Assembly: GCA_903839405.1 (NCBI GenBank)
Contig: CAIMCD010000035.1
Location: forward strand, 24,791 to 88,790
DNA from: an uncultured Chlorobiaceae bacterium
GTDB taxonomy: Bacteria > Bacteroidota > Chlorobiia > Chlorobiales > Chlorobiaceae
Length of the DNA stretch: 64,000 bases
Reading direction: 5' to 3'
Shown here: positions 55,612-64,000 of the stretch, one piece after another
Layout: every line of letters begins with the position of its first letter
Position numbering within the stretch: the stretch's first letter is position 1
Position numbers and translations under genes: made by a program
The notes under the pieces: model-generated
What the model saw: the letters and a program-made list of their open reading frames with translations, nothing else
Told to the model about the DNA's origin: nothing
Database searches by the model: none

Positions 55612-55968
55612 CAGTCAACACAGAGCCCACCGATACTGGAGTCATTCCTGTTTTTTATGTGCAGGATTAATGTCTAGCCGTTTTCACAGTCATGGCCGAA
55701 AAGCTTCAACACTGTTGGCTAATATGTGATGTTTGGGGAGCAGACCTATCCAGCACAGAAAAAAAATTACTCATTCAGAATATTATACTTTCCTTATCTT
55801 GAGCATCGGGAGTATTTCCTGTTGATGCACAGGATTTCCTTTGGTATGTAACCATCTTGCAAGGCAAATATTTTAAAGTTTCTGTAAAGTTTAGAGTGGC
55901 AAAAAGAATCTCAGGATTCATTAAGCCAATTAAAAACAATAACATACTGAGATTTACATTTAAGTATC
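55612..55968 (+). other. Intergenic region upstream of gcvPB, no gene seen
   Basis: About 357 AT-rich bases. No gene, repeat or known riboswitch (including the glycine aptamer) could be recognised. It must hold the gcvPB promoter. Confidence 0.5.
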
Positions 55969-57429
55969 ATGAGAGAAAAACTGATTTTTGATCTTTCCCG
56001 TACCGGACGTAAAGGCTACTCTCTCTCGGGAAGCAGTGTCCCGGAACTTCCTTTGGACTCCATCCTGCCCGCCCGCTTCCAGCGCTCCGTGCCCGCCGAA
56101 CTGCCGGAAGTAACGGAAAGTGAGGTTGTGCGTCACTTTGTGCGGCTTTCAAACCTGAACTACCATGTTGACAAAAACATGTACCCTCTGGGAAGCTGCA
56201 CCATGAAGTACAATCCAAAAATCAACGATTATACCTCTGACCTCTCAGGGTTCAGCGCCCTGCACCCCCTGCAGCCTGCTGAAACTACCCAGGGAGCGTT
56301 GCAGCTTATGTATGAACTCTCGGAGATGCTGCGCGAAATTGCCGGTATGGCGGCCGTTACCCTTCAGCCAGCGGCTGGAGCGCACGGAGAGCTGACCGGT
56401 ATTCTGCTCATCAAAAAGTATCACGAATCAAGAGGCTCAAAACGCCATAAACTCCTGGTGGTCGACTCGGCCCACGGCACCAACCCGGCCTCGGCGGCTC
56501 TGGCTGGTTACCAGATTGTATCGGTTAAAGGCAATGCTGACGGGCGCACCGATCTGGACGATTTGCGCCAGAAGCTTGATGGCGACGTAGCCGCACTGAT
56601 GCTGACCAATCCGAACACTATCGGACTCTTTGAAAAAGAGATACAGACCATCTCCAAAATGGTGCACGACAACGGCAGCCTGCTCTATATGGACGGCGCC
56701 AACATGAACGCCCTGCTTGGCATTACCCGCCCCGGCGATATGGGCTTTGATGTGGTGCACTACAACCTGCACAAAACCTTTGCTGCTCCGCACGGCGGCG
56801 GCGGTCCCGGCAGCGGCCCGGTTGGCGTCAGCGAAAAGCTGCTCCCCTACCTGCCCGTACCGATTATCGAGAAAGAGGAAACTGAGGAAGGCACCAGCTA
56901 CAAGCTCTCGTACGACCGGCCAGAAAGCATTGGCCGAATGATGAACTTCTACGGAAACTTCTCGGTGCTGGTGAGGGCATATACCTATATCCGGATGCTC
57001 GGAGCCGAAGGGGTTCGCCGGGTTTCAGAGAACGCGATCATCAATGCCAACTACCTGCTGAGCCTGCTGCTCAAAAGCTACGACCTGCCCTTTCCGAAAC
57101 CGGTTATGCATGAGTTCTGCCTTTCGGGCGACCGGCAGAAAAAAGCGCACGGCGTCAGAACCCTCGACATTGCCAAACGCCTGCTCGACTACGGCTTCCA
57201 CGCGCCGACCATCTACTTCCCGCTCATTGTCAGCGAAGCCTTGATGATCGAGCCAACGGAGACCGAATCAAAGGAGACGCTTGACGTCTTCGCCGAGGCT
57301 CTGCTCAAAATTGCCGAAGAGGCTGAAAATAGTCCGGAACTGGTGCTCTCGGCTCCGGTAACAACCCCGGTCAAACGGCTTGACGAGGCGCAGGCTTCAC
57401 GGCAACTGAACACCTGCTGCGCCCTCTAA
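55969..57429 (+). CDS. gcvPB: Glycine dehydrogenase (decarboxylating) subunit 2
   Basis: The PLP-bearing half of the split P-protein in the glycine cleavage system. The lysine motif lies in [20 protein letters not shown], and [21 protein letters not shown] is the typical N-terminal signature. It has 486 residues, normal for the B half. gcvPA, gcvT and gcvH are not in the window. Confidence 0.95.
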   Translation: MREKLIFDLSRTGRKGYSLSGSSVPELPLDSILPARFQRSVPAELPEVTESEVVRHFVRLSNLNYHVDKNMYPLGSCTMKYNPKINDYTSDLSGFSALHPLQPAETTQGALQLMYELSEMLREIAGMAAVTLQPAAGAHGELTGILLIKKYHESRGSKRHKLLVVDSAHGTNPASAALAGYQIVSVKGNADGRTDLDDLRQKLDGDVAALMLTNPNTIGLFEKEIQTISKMVHDNGSLLYMDGANMNALLGITRPGDMGFDVVHYNLHKTFAAPHGGGGPGSGPVGVSEKLLPYLPVPIIEKEETEEGTSYKLSYDRPESIGRMMNFYGNFSVLVRAYTYIRMLGAEGVRRVSENAIINANYLLSLLLKSYDLPFPKPVMHEFCLSGDRQKKAHGVRTLDIAKRLLDYGFHAPTIYFPLIVSEALMIEPTETESKETLDVFAEALLKIAEEAENSPELVLSAPVTTPVKRLDEAQASRQLNTCCAL

Positions 57430-57523
57430 AGGCGCGGCAGCAGAAGAATTAACCGAACATCAATATTTCATTCATCATGCAGTACCCATATTATGACGAG
57501 ATACCATATCAAACCACTGCACT

Positions 57524-58036
57524 ATGCCTTTACAACGCTCGAAAGTTCTCGTGCTCAACAGCAGCTACGAACCCTTAAGCATTTGTGATGCTCAAAAAGC
57601 CATACTTCTGCTCTTCAACGGGAAAGCCGTTCCGGTGGTGCACCACCCTGAACGGGTAGTCTCGACGGTTTCCCGCTGCTATCCGCTGCCGAGCATTGTA
57701 CGACTGACCATGTTTGCCCGGGTGCCCTACAAAAAAATCATTATCAACCGCAAGAACATCCTCCAGAGAGACCGCTTTCAGTGCCAGTATTGCGGCAGAA
57801 CCGACCTTCCCCTCACCATTGACCACATCCATCCGCGCTCCAGAGGCGGTGAAGATACATGGGAGAACCTGATTACCGCCTGCACTCGCTGCAACACCAA
57901 AAAAGGGAACCGGACTCCGCGTGAAGCCGGCATGCAGCCCCTGAAGGAGGCCACCCGACCTACAAGTTTGATGTTCATGCAACATCTTATCACCGCCGTT
58001 TCAGAAGAGTGGAAACCCTATCTCTTCATGAGCTGA
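57524..58036 (+). CDS. HNH endonuclease family protein
   Basis: A 170-residue protein. [15 protein letters not shown] opens it and the HNH/zinc motif is [20 protein letters not shown], with CTRCN as the second Cys pair and NLITAC the N. This chromosomal type is widespread and conserved in many phyla, so it is not necessarily mobile. Function is unknown; it may act in DNA maintenance. Confidence 0.9.
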   Translation: MPLQRSKVLVLNSSYEPLSICDAQKAILLLFNGKAVPVVHHPERVVSTVSRCYPLPSIVRLTMFARVPYKKIIINRKNILQRDRFQCQYCGRTDLPLTIDHIHPRSRGGEDTWENLITACTRCNTKKGNRTPREAGMQPLKEATRPTSLMFMQHLITAVSEEWKPYLFMS

Positions 58037-58266
58037 ACCCTGACTCCCCGCTTCACCCCCTCAAAGACTCACCACCTCCTCTTCATCACATCCGCCGCCT
58101 CTCCGGCATAAACACGGTTTACACGCGAGAGCACAAGAAAAGAATCGCATCAGCTCTCCGAAAAAGAGCACTTCTTCCGTATGAACAGAACGGATTGTCG
58201 GGATTTTTTTTACTTTTCAGGCTGAACCGATGCCCACGAGCAACAACCGGCTGAACACGCAACTGC

Positions 58267-60027
58267 ATGTATAAACGATCCACCCGACCCTCTTCAGGTT
58301 TTACTCTTGTTATCTGCCTGCTCTTCCTGTTCGGAGCCTCTTCGGCATTCGCCGATACGAAACCGGGCACCAAGAGCTGGCACGCCCGCCAGATTTTCAG
58401 CCGTCAGGATGCCCAGATCGAGCGTACCCTCGCCCAGATGAGCCTGCAGGAGAAGGTTGGTCAGATGCTCATTGCCGAAAGCGATGGCAGTTACGGCACC
58501 ACCGCCAGCAAAAGCTATCTGCTGCTCAGCCGCTTGGTGCAGGAGGGCAAAGTGGGCGGCGTCATGTTCCTCAAGGGCAGTGCCTTCAGCGCGGCCATGC
58601 TTGTCAACCACTTCCAGTCAATCGCCCCGAAACCGCTTTTGATGAGTGCGGATATGGAGCGCGGCCTGGCCATGCGCCTCAGCGGTGCGACTGAATTTCT
58701 GCCGAACATGGCGGTTGCAGCAACCGGGGATGCGCGCTTGGCAAGCGAGATGGCAAGAGCCATAGCTGAAGAGGCAAAGGCTATCGGACTGCACCAGAGC
58801 TACGGCCCCACGGTGGATTTGAACAACAACCCGTTAAACCCGGTCATCAACACCCGCTCATTCGGCGATAACATTCCGCTGGTTATTGCCATGTCGAATG
58901 CAATCATCGAGGGGCTCCAGTCGGAGGGCGTTGCGGCCACGGCCAAACACTTTCCGGGGCATGGGGATGTGAGCGTTGACAGCCATCTCTCGCTTCCCGT
59001 GCTCAATGCCGACCGCCAGCAGCTTGAAGCCTGCGAGCTGAAACCCTTCCGGGCAGCAATAGAACAAGGAGTTATCTCGGTTATGGTCGGCCATCTGGCC
59101 GTGCCGAAACTCACCGGCACCATGGAGCCTGCCTCCATTTCAAAAGCAATTGTAACCGATCTCTTGCGCCGGGATCTTGGTTTTCAGGGCATCATCATCA
59201 CCGACGCCCTCAACATGAAATCGCTCTACAACGGCCAGAATGTGCCGGAAGTATCCATCAAGGCGGTTCAGGCGGGCAATGATCTCCTGCTCTTTTCACC
59301 CGATTTGGAGCTGGCTCACAGCTCCATTGTCAAGGCGGTCGAAGATGGTACTATTCCGCTGGAGCAGATCAACGCTTCGGTACGCCGTATCCTGCAGCTC
59401 AAGGCGTGGCTTCAGATTGAGCAGCACAAGCTGGTTGACCTCAACCGGATCAGGGATCACGAGAGCCCGGACTCTCACCGCTCCCTCGCCAAAAAAATTT
59501 CCGAACGCTCCATCACCCTGGTGAGTGACACCAACCACTCCGTACCCCTGAAGAAAACTGCCGCGCCGGACAGCACGCTCAGTATTATTTTGCAGGACAA
59601 AACCAACCGTGAAACCGGCAAAGAGTACAATAAAGAGCTTGACCGCTTTATGGCGGCCCGCCATATCCGCATTGATCCCACCACCGACTCTCTCGGATTT
59701 GCCACTGCCCTGGAGTTCGCAAAAAAAGCACCGGCCGTGATTGTGACCGCCTATGTTCAGGCCCTCTCCCTTTCAGGCGCCCTTACGCTTGGCGAAAAAC
59801 AGCAACAATTCATCCATGCGCTTGCCGCAGTTGCGGCAAAAGAGAAGCCGCTGATTCTGGTGTCGCTCGGCACACCTTACCTGATCAACTCTTTTCCGGA
59901 AATAACCAGCTATCTCTGCACCTACTCCTCAAGCAGCGCAAGTGAAGCCTCGGCCATAGAGGTGCTGAAAGGAGCGCTTAAACCCAAGGGAGTACTTCCT
60001 GTCTCGCTCCAGGGCTCCGGGCGTTGA
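58267..60027 (+). CDS. Glycoside hydrolase family 3 protein (beta-N-acetylhexosaminidase-like)
   Basis: A 586-residue secreted or periplasmic enzyme with a signal peptide (about 10-28). It has the NagZ-type signature AKHFPGHGDVSVDSHLSLP and a likely nucleophile Asp in IIITDALNMKS. A C-terminal domain (about 390-586) extends beyond the 340-residue NagZ core. It may recycle peptidoglycan sugars. The stop overlaps the bchZ start by four bases. Confidence 0.88.
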   Translation: MYKRSTRPSSGFTLVICLLFLFGASSAFADTKPGTKSWHARQIFSRQDAQIERTLAQMSLQEKVGQMLIAESDGSYGTTASKSYLLLSRLVQEGKVGGVMFLKGSAFSAAMLVNHFQSIAPKPLLMSADMERGLAMRLSGATEFLPNMAVAATGDARLASEMARAIAEEAKAIGLHQSYGPTVDLNNNPLNPVINTRSFGDNIPLVIAMSNAIIEGLQSEGVAATAKHFPGHGDVSVDSHLSLPVLNADRQQLEACELKPFRAAIEQGVISVMVGHLAVPKLTGTMEPASISKAIVTDLLRRDLGFQGIIITDALNMKSLYNGQNVPEVSIKAVQAGNDLLLFSPDLELAHSSIVKAVEDGTIPLEQINASVRRILQLKAWLQIEQHKLVDLNRIRDHESPDSHRSLAKKISERSITLVSDTNHSVPLKKTAAPDSTLSIILQDKTNRETGKEYNKELDRFMAARHIRIDPTTDSLGFATALEFAKKAPAVIVTAYVQALSLSGALTLGEKQQQFIHALAAVAAKEKPLILVSLGTPYLINSFPEITSYLCTYSSSSASEASAIEVLKGALKPKGVLPVSLQGSGR

Positions 60028-61481
60028 ACATAAAAGTATTATTCAAAACCGATTACAACTTTTCAGCCATGGGAAAAACCATCCGGGACGAATCAACCGC
60101 CAGCGCCTACTGGGGAGCGGTCAATACCTTCTGCTCGCTTGAGGATGTGCATGTTATTGCCGACGCACCGGTCGGATGCTACAACCTTGTCGGCGTGGCC
60201 GTTATGGACTACACCGATGCCGTGCCCTATCTTGAAAATTTTACCCCGACCAGCCTTACTGAAAAGGAGATCGCCTCTTCCGGCAGTTCGGAGATTGTGT
60301 GCGAGACCATTGAAAAACTGCAGGCCGAGGGGCGACAACTGATACTGGTTTCAAGCGCAGAGAGTGAGATGATCGGCAGCGACCACGAGGGGATGCTGCA
60401 GATGAAATACCCGGCCGTCCGGTTTTTCCCCTCAAACTCCCTTGGTGAAAATGAGTGGCAGGGGCGAGAGCGTGCACTACTGTGGCTCTACGACGAGTTC
60501 GACGATGGAAAAGCGGCAACCATCGAACCCGGTACGGTGAGCATTATCGGCCCAACCTATGGCTGCTTTAACAGCCCCTCCGATCTGGCGGAGATCAAAC
60601 GCCTGATTAAAGGAGCCGGAGGGAGCATCAAGCATGTCTATCCCTTTGAAAGCTCCCTCCAGGATATCTCCTCACTGAAAAACTCGGAAGTCATTGTAGT
60701 TATGTACCATGAGTTCGGCCATGCGCTGGCCGAAAAGCTGAACCGGCCGCAACTCCAGGCCCCCTTCGGCATCGGTGAAACCGAGAAGTTTATTCTGGAG
60801 CTTGGGCGACTGCTACAGAAAGAGGAGGAGGCCGCGGCATTTCTGAAAGAGGAGAAGCGAACCACCCTCAAACCAATCTGGGATCTCTGGCGCGGCCCGC
60901 AGGCCGAGTGGTTCCCGACCATACGCTTTGGAGTCAGCACCGCAAAAACCTACGCGCGCGGGCTGGAACTCTTTTTGGCTCAAGAGATGGGAATGCTCTG
61001 CCTCTTCAGCCATGAATCGGCAGAGGGCGACAACACCCAAATCCGGGAGGAGATTCAGCAGAAACAGCCACAATTCCTCTTCGGGCGGATGGTCGATAAA
61101 ATTTACCTGGCCGAGCTGGACGCCAAAACCCGCTTCATACCCGCCGGCTTTCCCGGCCCGATTGTGCGACGGTCGCTCGGCACCCCCTTCATGGGCCACA
61201 GCGGAGCGGTCTATCTGCTTCAGGAGATTGTCAACGCGCTCTACGACATGCTCTTTAACTTCCTGCCGATCAATCGACGTGCCACTTCGGTAACGCAGGA
61301 GCCCACCCGGAAGATTGCCTGGAGTAGCGAAGCCAACACCCTGCTCAACGAGATGGTTAAAAAAGCCCCCTTCATCAGCCAGATCTCCTTTGGTCGCGAG
61401 CTGAAAAGGAAGGTTGAACTCCTTGCGCTGCAGAGAGGCGTGGAGCTGGTCACGCCGGAGATTGTTGGAATGGTGAAGTGA
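60024..61481 (+). CDS. bchZ: Chlorophyllide a reductase subunit Z
   Basis: Together with BchX and BchY it reduces the C7=C8 bond of chlorophyllide a, a step specific to bacteriochlorophyll a. Close resemblances to Rhodobacter BchZ are SIIGPTYGCFNSPSDL, VVMYHEFGHALAEKLNRPQ, TLKPIWDLWR and LLQEIVNALYDMLF. It has 485 residues. The TTG start at 60024 overlaps the upstream stop; an ATG at 60069 is a shorter option. It is nitrogenase-like and oxygen-sensitive. Confidence 0.93.
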   Translation: MNIKVLFKTDYNFSAMGKTIRDESTASAYWGAVNTFCSLEDVHVIADAPVGCYNLVGVAVMDYTDAVPYLENFTPTSLTEKEIASSGSSEIVCETIEKLQAEGRQLILVSSAESEMIGSDHEGMLQMKYPAVRFFPSNSLGENEWQGRERALLWLYDEFDDGKAATIEPGTVSIIGPTYGCFNSPSDLAEIKRLIKGAGGSIKHVYPFESSLQDISSLKNSEVIVVMYHEFGHALAEKLNRPQLQAPFGIGETEKFILELGRLLQKEEEAAAFLKEEKRTTLKPIWDLWRGPQAEWFPTIRFGVSTAKTYARGLELFLAQEMGMLCLFSHESAEGDNTQIREEIQQKQPQFLFGRMVDKIYLAELDAKTRFIPAGFPGPIVRRSLGTPFMGHSGAVYLLQEIVNALYDMLFNFLPINRRATSVTQEPTRKIAWSSEANTLLNEMVKKAPFISQISFGRELKRKVELLALQRGVELVTPEIVGMVK

Positions 61482-61673
61482 TTTGGAATATTTTATTTTT
61501 ATGCGTATCGTTGAAGTCCACTTTCTGGAGCCGGGGAAAACAGTTGTAAACTGGTCAGCCCTCCCGGCCTGGTGTTACTAACGAAAAGAGGCTGTATTGA
61601 ATTTATAGTATCCCGGTGAAGCCAGCTTTTATGGCTGAACGCTTTGCTGCGGAATGAAACGACAAGAAACAGA

Positions 61674-63647
61674 ATGTCTGATAATCAGGAACAACTGGCT
61701 ATGATAGCCATTACCCTGCCGGATGGGACGGTTAAGTCACTCCCTTCAGGCAGTACCGGTATGGATATTGCTTTATCCATCGGACGCAAACTTGCCCAGG
61801 ATGCACTGGCGCTCAAGGTAAACGGCCAGGCAACCGATCTTCTGGCACCGCTATCGGCTGACTCAACGGTTGAGATAGTTACCTTCGACAGCCCTGCCGG
61901 AAAGGATATTTTCTGGCACAGCTCAAGCCATATCATGGCCCAGGCAATTGAGGAACTATTCGCGGGCAGCAAATTCGGCGCCGGCCCCTCCATAGAGCAG
62001 GGATTTTATTACGATATCGCCTCGGAACACCGCTTCCGTGAGGATGACCTTCGCGAAATTGAAAAAAGAGTTCTTGAAATCAGCAAGCGCGACCTCCCTA
62101 TCTGCCGCGAAGAGATGAGCCGCACCGCTGCGATCGAGTTTTTCAGCACCACAAGGGTCGACCCCTACAAGGTTGAAATTCTTGAAGAGACTCTCAAAAA
62201 TATTGAGACGGTTTCACTCTACCACCAGGGAGAGTTTACCGACCTCTGCATCGGCCCGCACCTGCCATCGACCGCAAAGGTCAAGGCGGTTCTTTTGACC
62301 AACATCTCCTCATCCTACTGGCGCGGAGACTCCTCACGGGAGAGTATGCAACGCATCTACGGCATTACCTTCCCGTCGGAAAAGCTGCTGAAAGAGCACG
62401 TCCTGCAGCTCGAAGAGGCCAAACGGCGCGACCACCGCAAGCTGGGCGCTGAACTGGAGCTTTTCATGCTGACGCCGGAGGTTGGAAGCGGTCTTCCGAT
62501 CTGGCTGCCGAAAGGGGCCATTATCCGCAATGAACTTGAAACATTCCTCAAGGAAGAGCAGCGCAAGCGGGGCTATCTTCCGGTCTATACGCCGCATATC
62601 GGCAATATTGAACTCTACAAGCGCTCGGGTCACTATCCCTATTACAGCGATTCACAGTTTCCGCCGCTGACCTATCACGATGAAGAGGGCAAGCAGGAGC
62701 AGTATCTGCTCAAGCCGATGAACTGCCCGCACCATCATCTGATCTACAGCTCGAAAATGCGCAGCTACCGTGACCTGCCCATCCGCCTGACGGAGTTCGG
62801 AACGGTCTACCGCCACGAGCAGTCGGGTGAGCTGAACGGTCTCGTGCGTGCACGCGGCTTCACGCAGGATGACTCGCATATCTACTGCCGTCCCGACCAG
62901 CTTGTTGACGAGATCTGCGATGCTATCGGCCTGACCCAGTTTGTGTTTGCTACCCTCGGTTTCTCTGAGATCGAGACACGCCTCTCCATGCACGACCCAG
63001 CCAACCAGGCCAAGTACGGCGGCACGGCGGAAGTGTGGGAGCAGGCCGAAAAGGATGTCAAGGAAGCGGCCGACCGCATGGGTATCAAATACTTTATCGG
63101 CGTTGGCGAAGCAAGCTTCTACGGCCCGAAAATTGACTTTATCGTCCGCGACGCCTTGGGCCGGAAGTGGCAGCTCGGCACCGTTCAGGTGGACTATGTG
63201 ATGCCGGAGCGGTTCGACCTCACCTATACCGGCAGCGACAGCCAGAAGCACCGCCCTGTGGTGATTCACCGCGCACCATTCGGCTCCATGGAGCGCTTTA
63301 TCGGTGTGCTCATCGAACATACGGCGGGCAATTTCCCGCTCTGGCTCGCACCCGTCCAGGCGGTTGTACTTCCGATTGCCGACGATGTGCACGACTATGC
63401 AAGCAGTGTCCACCAGCAGTTACTGGCGGCAGGAATCCGCTCTGAGCTGGACTTGAGAAGTGAAAAAATCGGCAGAAAAATACGTGATGCCGAAATCGGC
63501 AAGGTTCCCTGTATGATCATTATCGGGCAAAAAGAGAAAGAGAGCACAGAAGTTTCGCTGCGTCGTCATCGCATTGGTGATGAAGGGCGCTACAGCGTAA
63601 GCAGCTTGATTGAGCGGCTTCTTACAGAGATTACCGGAAGAACCTGA
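61674..63647 (+). CDS. thrS: Threonyl-tRNA synthetase
   Basis: Charges tRNA-Thr. It has an N-terminal TGS domain (about 8-70), the editing-like SAD domain with HSSSHIMAQA, the class II core (motif 2 RHEQSGEL, zinc Cys in MNCPHHH) and the C-terminal anticodon-binding domain (about 550-657). ATG 61674 gives MSDNQEQLAM; an upstream TTG is in frame. It precedes infC. Confidence 0.96.
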   Translation: MSDNQEQLAMIAITLPDGTVKSLPSGSTGMDIALSIGRKLAQDALALKVNGQATDLLAPLSADSTVEIVTFDSPAGKDIFWHSSSHIMAQAIEELFAGSKFGAGPSIEQGFYYDIASEHRFREDDLREIEKRVLEISKRDLPICREEMSRTAAIEFFSTTRVDPYKVEILEETLKNIETVSLYHQGEFTDLCIGPHLPSTAKVKAVLLTNISSSYWRGDSSRESMQRIYGITFPSEKLLKEHVLQLEEAKRRDHRKLGAELELFMLTPEVGSGLPIWLPKGAIIRNELETFLKEEQRKRGYLPVYTPHIGNIELYKRSGHYPYYSDSQFPPLTYHDEEGKQEQYLLKPMNCPHHHLIYSSKMRSYRDLPIRLTEFGTVYRHEQSGELNGLVRARGFTQDDSHIYCRPDQLVDEICDAIGLTQFVFATLGFSEIETRLSMHDPANQAKYGGTAEVWEQAEKDVKEAADRMGIKYFIGVGEASFYGPKIDFIVRDALGRKWQLGTVQVDYVMPERFDLTYTGSDSQKHRPVVIHRAPFGSMERFIGVLIEHTAGNFPLWLAPVQAVVLPIADDVHDYASSVHQQLLAAGIRSELDLRSEKIGRKIRDAEIGKVPCMIIIGQKEKESTEVSLRRHRIGDEGRYSVSSLIERLLTEITGRT

Positions 63648-63670
63648 TTATCTAAACAAAACCTTAACGC

Positions 63671-64000
63671 ATGAAGAAACAGAAGGTTACGACTCAGAAG
63701 CCGAAACTCACCTATCGAGTCAATGAGCAGATCCGTGTTCCGGAAGTACGTATTATTTTCCCGGACGGCACACAGCAGGTGATGAGAACTATTGACGCAA
63801 AGCGGGTAGCCGAAGAGCGGAATCAAGACCTTATCGAGGTACAGCCAAACGCCGAACCGCCGGTTTGCAAGTTTGACAACCTCGGCAAGTTGCTCTATAA
63901 AATGGACAAGAGGGACAAGGATCTGAAGAAGAAGCAGAAAACCACCACCCTCAAGGAGCTGCGGTTTCATCCGAATACCGACAAGCACGACTTTGACTTC
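63671..64000 (+). CDS. infC: Translation initiation factor IF-3 (partial, 3' end outside window)
   Basis: The first 110 residues of IF-3; the gene runs off the right edge. [19 protein letters not shown] and [16 protein letters not shown] are N-terminal domain signatures, and [13 protein letters not shown] begins the C-terminal domain. The start is ATG rather than the rare AUU used in E. coli. It follows thrS directly, the usual thrS-infC order. Confidence 0.95.
   Translation, partial: MKKQKVTTQKPKLTYRVNEQIRVPEVRIIFPDGTQQVMRTIDAKRVAEERNQDLIEVQPNAEPPVCKFDNLGKLLYKMDKRDKDLKKKQKTTTLKELRFHPNTDKHDFDF

Noticed and set aside
55612..55968. Glycine riboswitch upstream of gcvPB
   Set aside because: No tandem glycine aptamer signature could be found in the AT-rich gap.
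1..64000. CRISPR arrays
   Set aside because: No regularly spaced repeat-spacer pattern is present anywhere in the window.

Overview
The window is a chromosomal segment of a green sulfur bacterium (Chlorobiaceae, Chlorobium/Pelodictyon type). Supporting signs are a chlorophyllide reductase subunit (bchZ), c-555-type monoheme cytochromes, the gene order DUF177-rpmF-plsX-fabH-fabD-fabG-acpP-fabF-rnc, a split glycine decarboxylase (gcvPB), and typical Chlorobi housekeeping genes. The genus is inferred from protein resemblance only; no 16S rRNA is present.

Layout. 1-12.4 kb: two von Willebrand (Bat) proteins, a large outer-membrane barrel protein with a kinase-like N-terminal region, a frameshifted HEPN-like gene, an acetyl/succinyl-CoA transferase, pfkA, and a moxR-DUF58-BatD-like operon. 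12.4-22.7 kb: tsaD, yajC, carA, a class V aminotransferase, a Bat-type TPR protein, a B12 radical SAM protein, three monoheme cytochromes (two in tandem duplication with their leaders and terminators), a SemiSWEET, proC and BatD. 22.7-30.9 kb: moeA, a sensor-domain protein, a tiny Pmp3 protein, a highly folded intergenic element, uspA, a fur-type regulator with a complete Zn/Mn ABC transporter, and leuA behind a leucine-rich leader peptide and attenuator. 31-32.6 kb: a radical SAM/SPASM maturase with a small partner protein, separated by a perfect hairpin.

32.8-44.7 kb is a potassium island, all on the minus strand: an NtrC-type sigma-54 response regulator, a KimA-like potassium permease with a leader that can fold in two exclusive ways around its ribosome binding site, a sensor histidine kinase, a 32-residue membrane peptide, kdpF, kdpA, kdpB, kdpC, and a KdpD sensor half fused to a PTS EIIA domain instead of a kinase. 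This is the most interesting region.

44.8-52.2 kb: tRNA-Asn and the fatty-acid/ribosome cluster. 52.2-55.6 kb: an accessory patch of lower GC with a solitary HsdR-N-like nuclease, a PAS/HD-GYP protein and a superinfection-immunity-like membrane protein, lying among broken copies of the 3' end of rnc. 56-64 kb: gcvPB, an HNH nuclease, a GH3 glycosidase, bchZ, thrS and the start of infC.

All functional calls rest on motif reading and remembered family resemblance; no searches were run.
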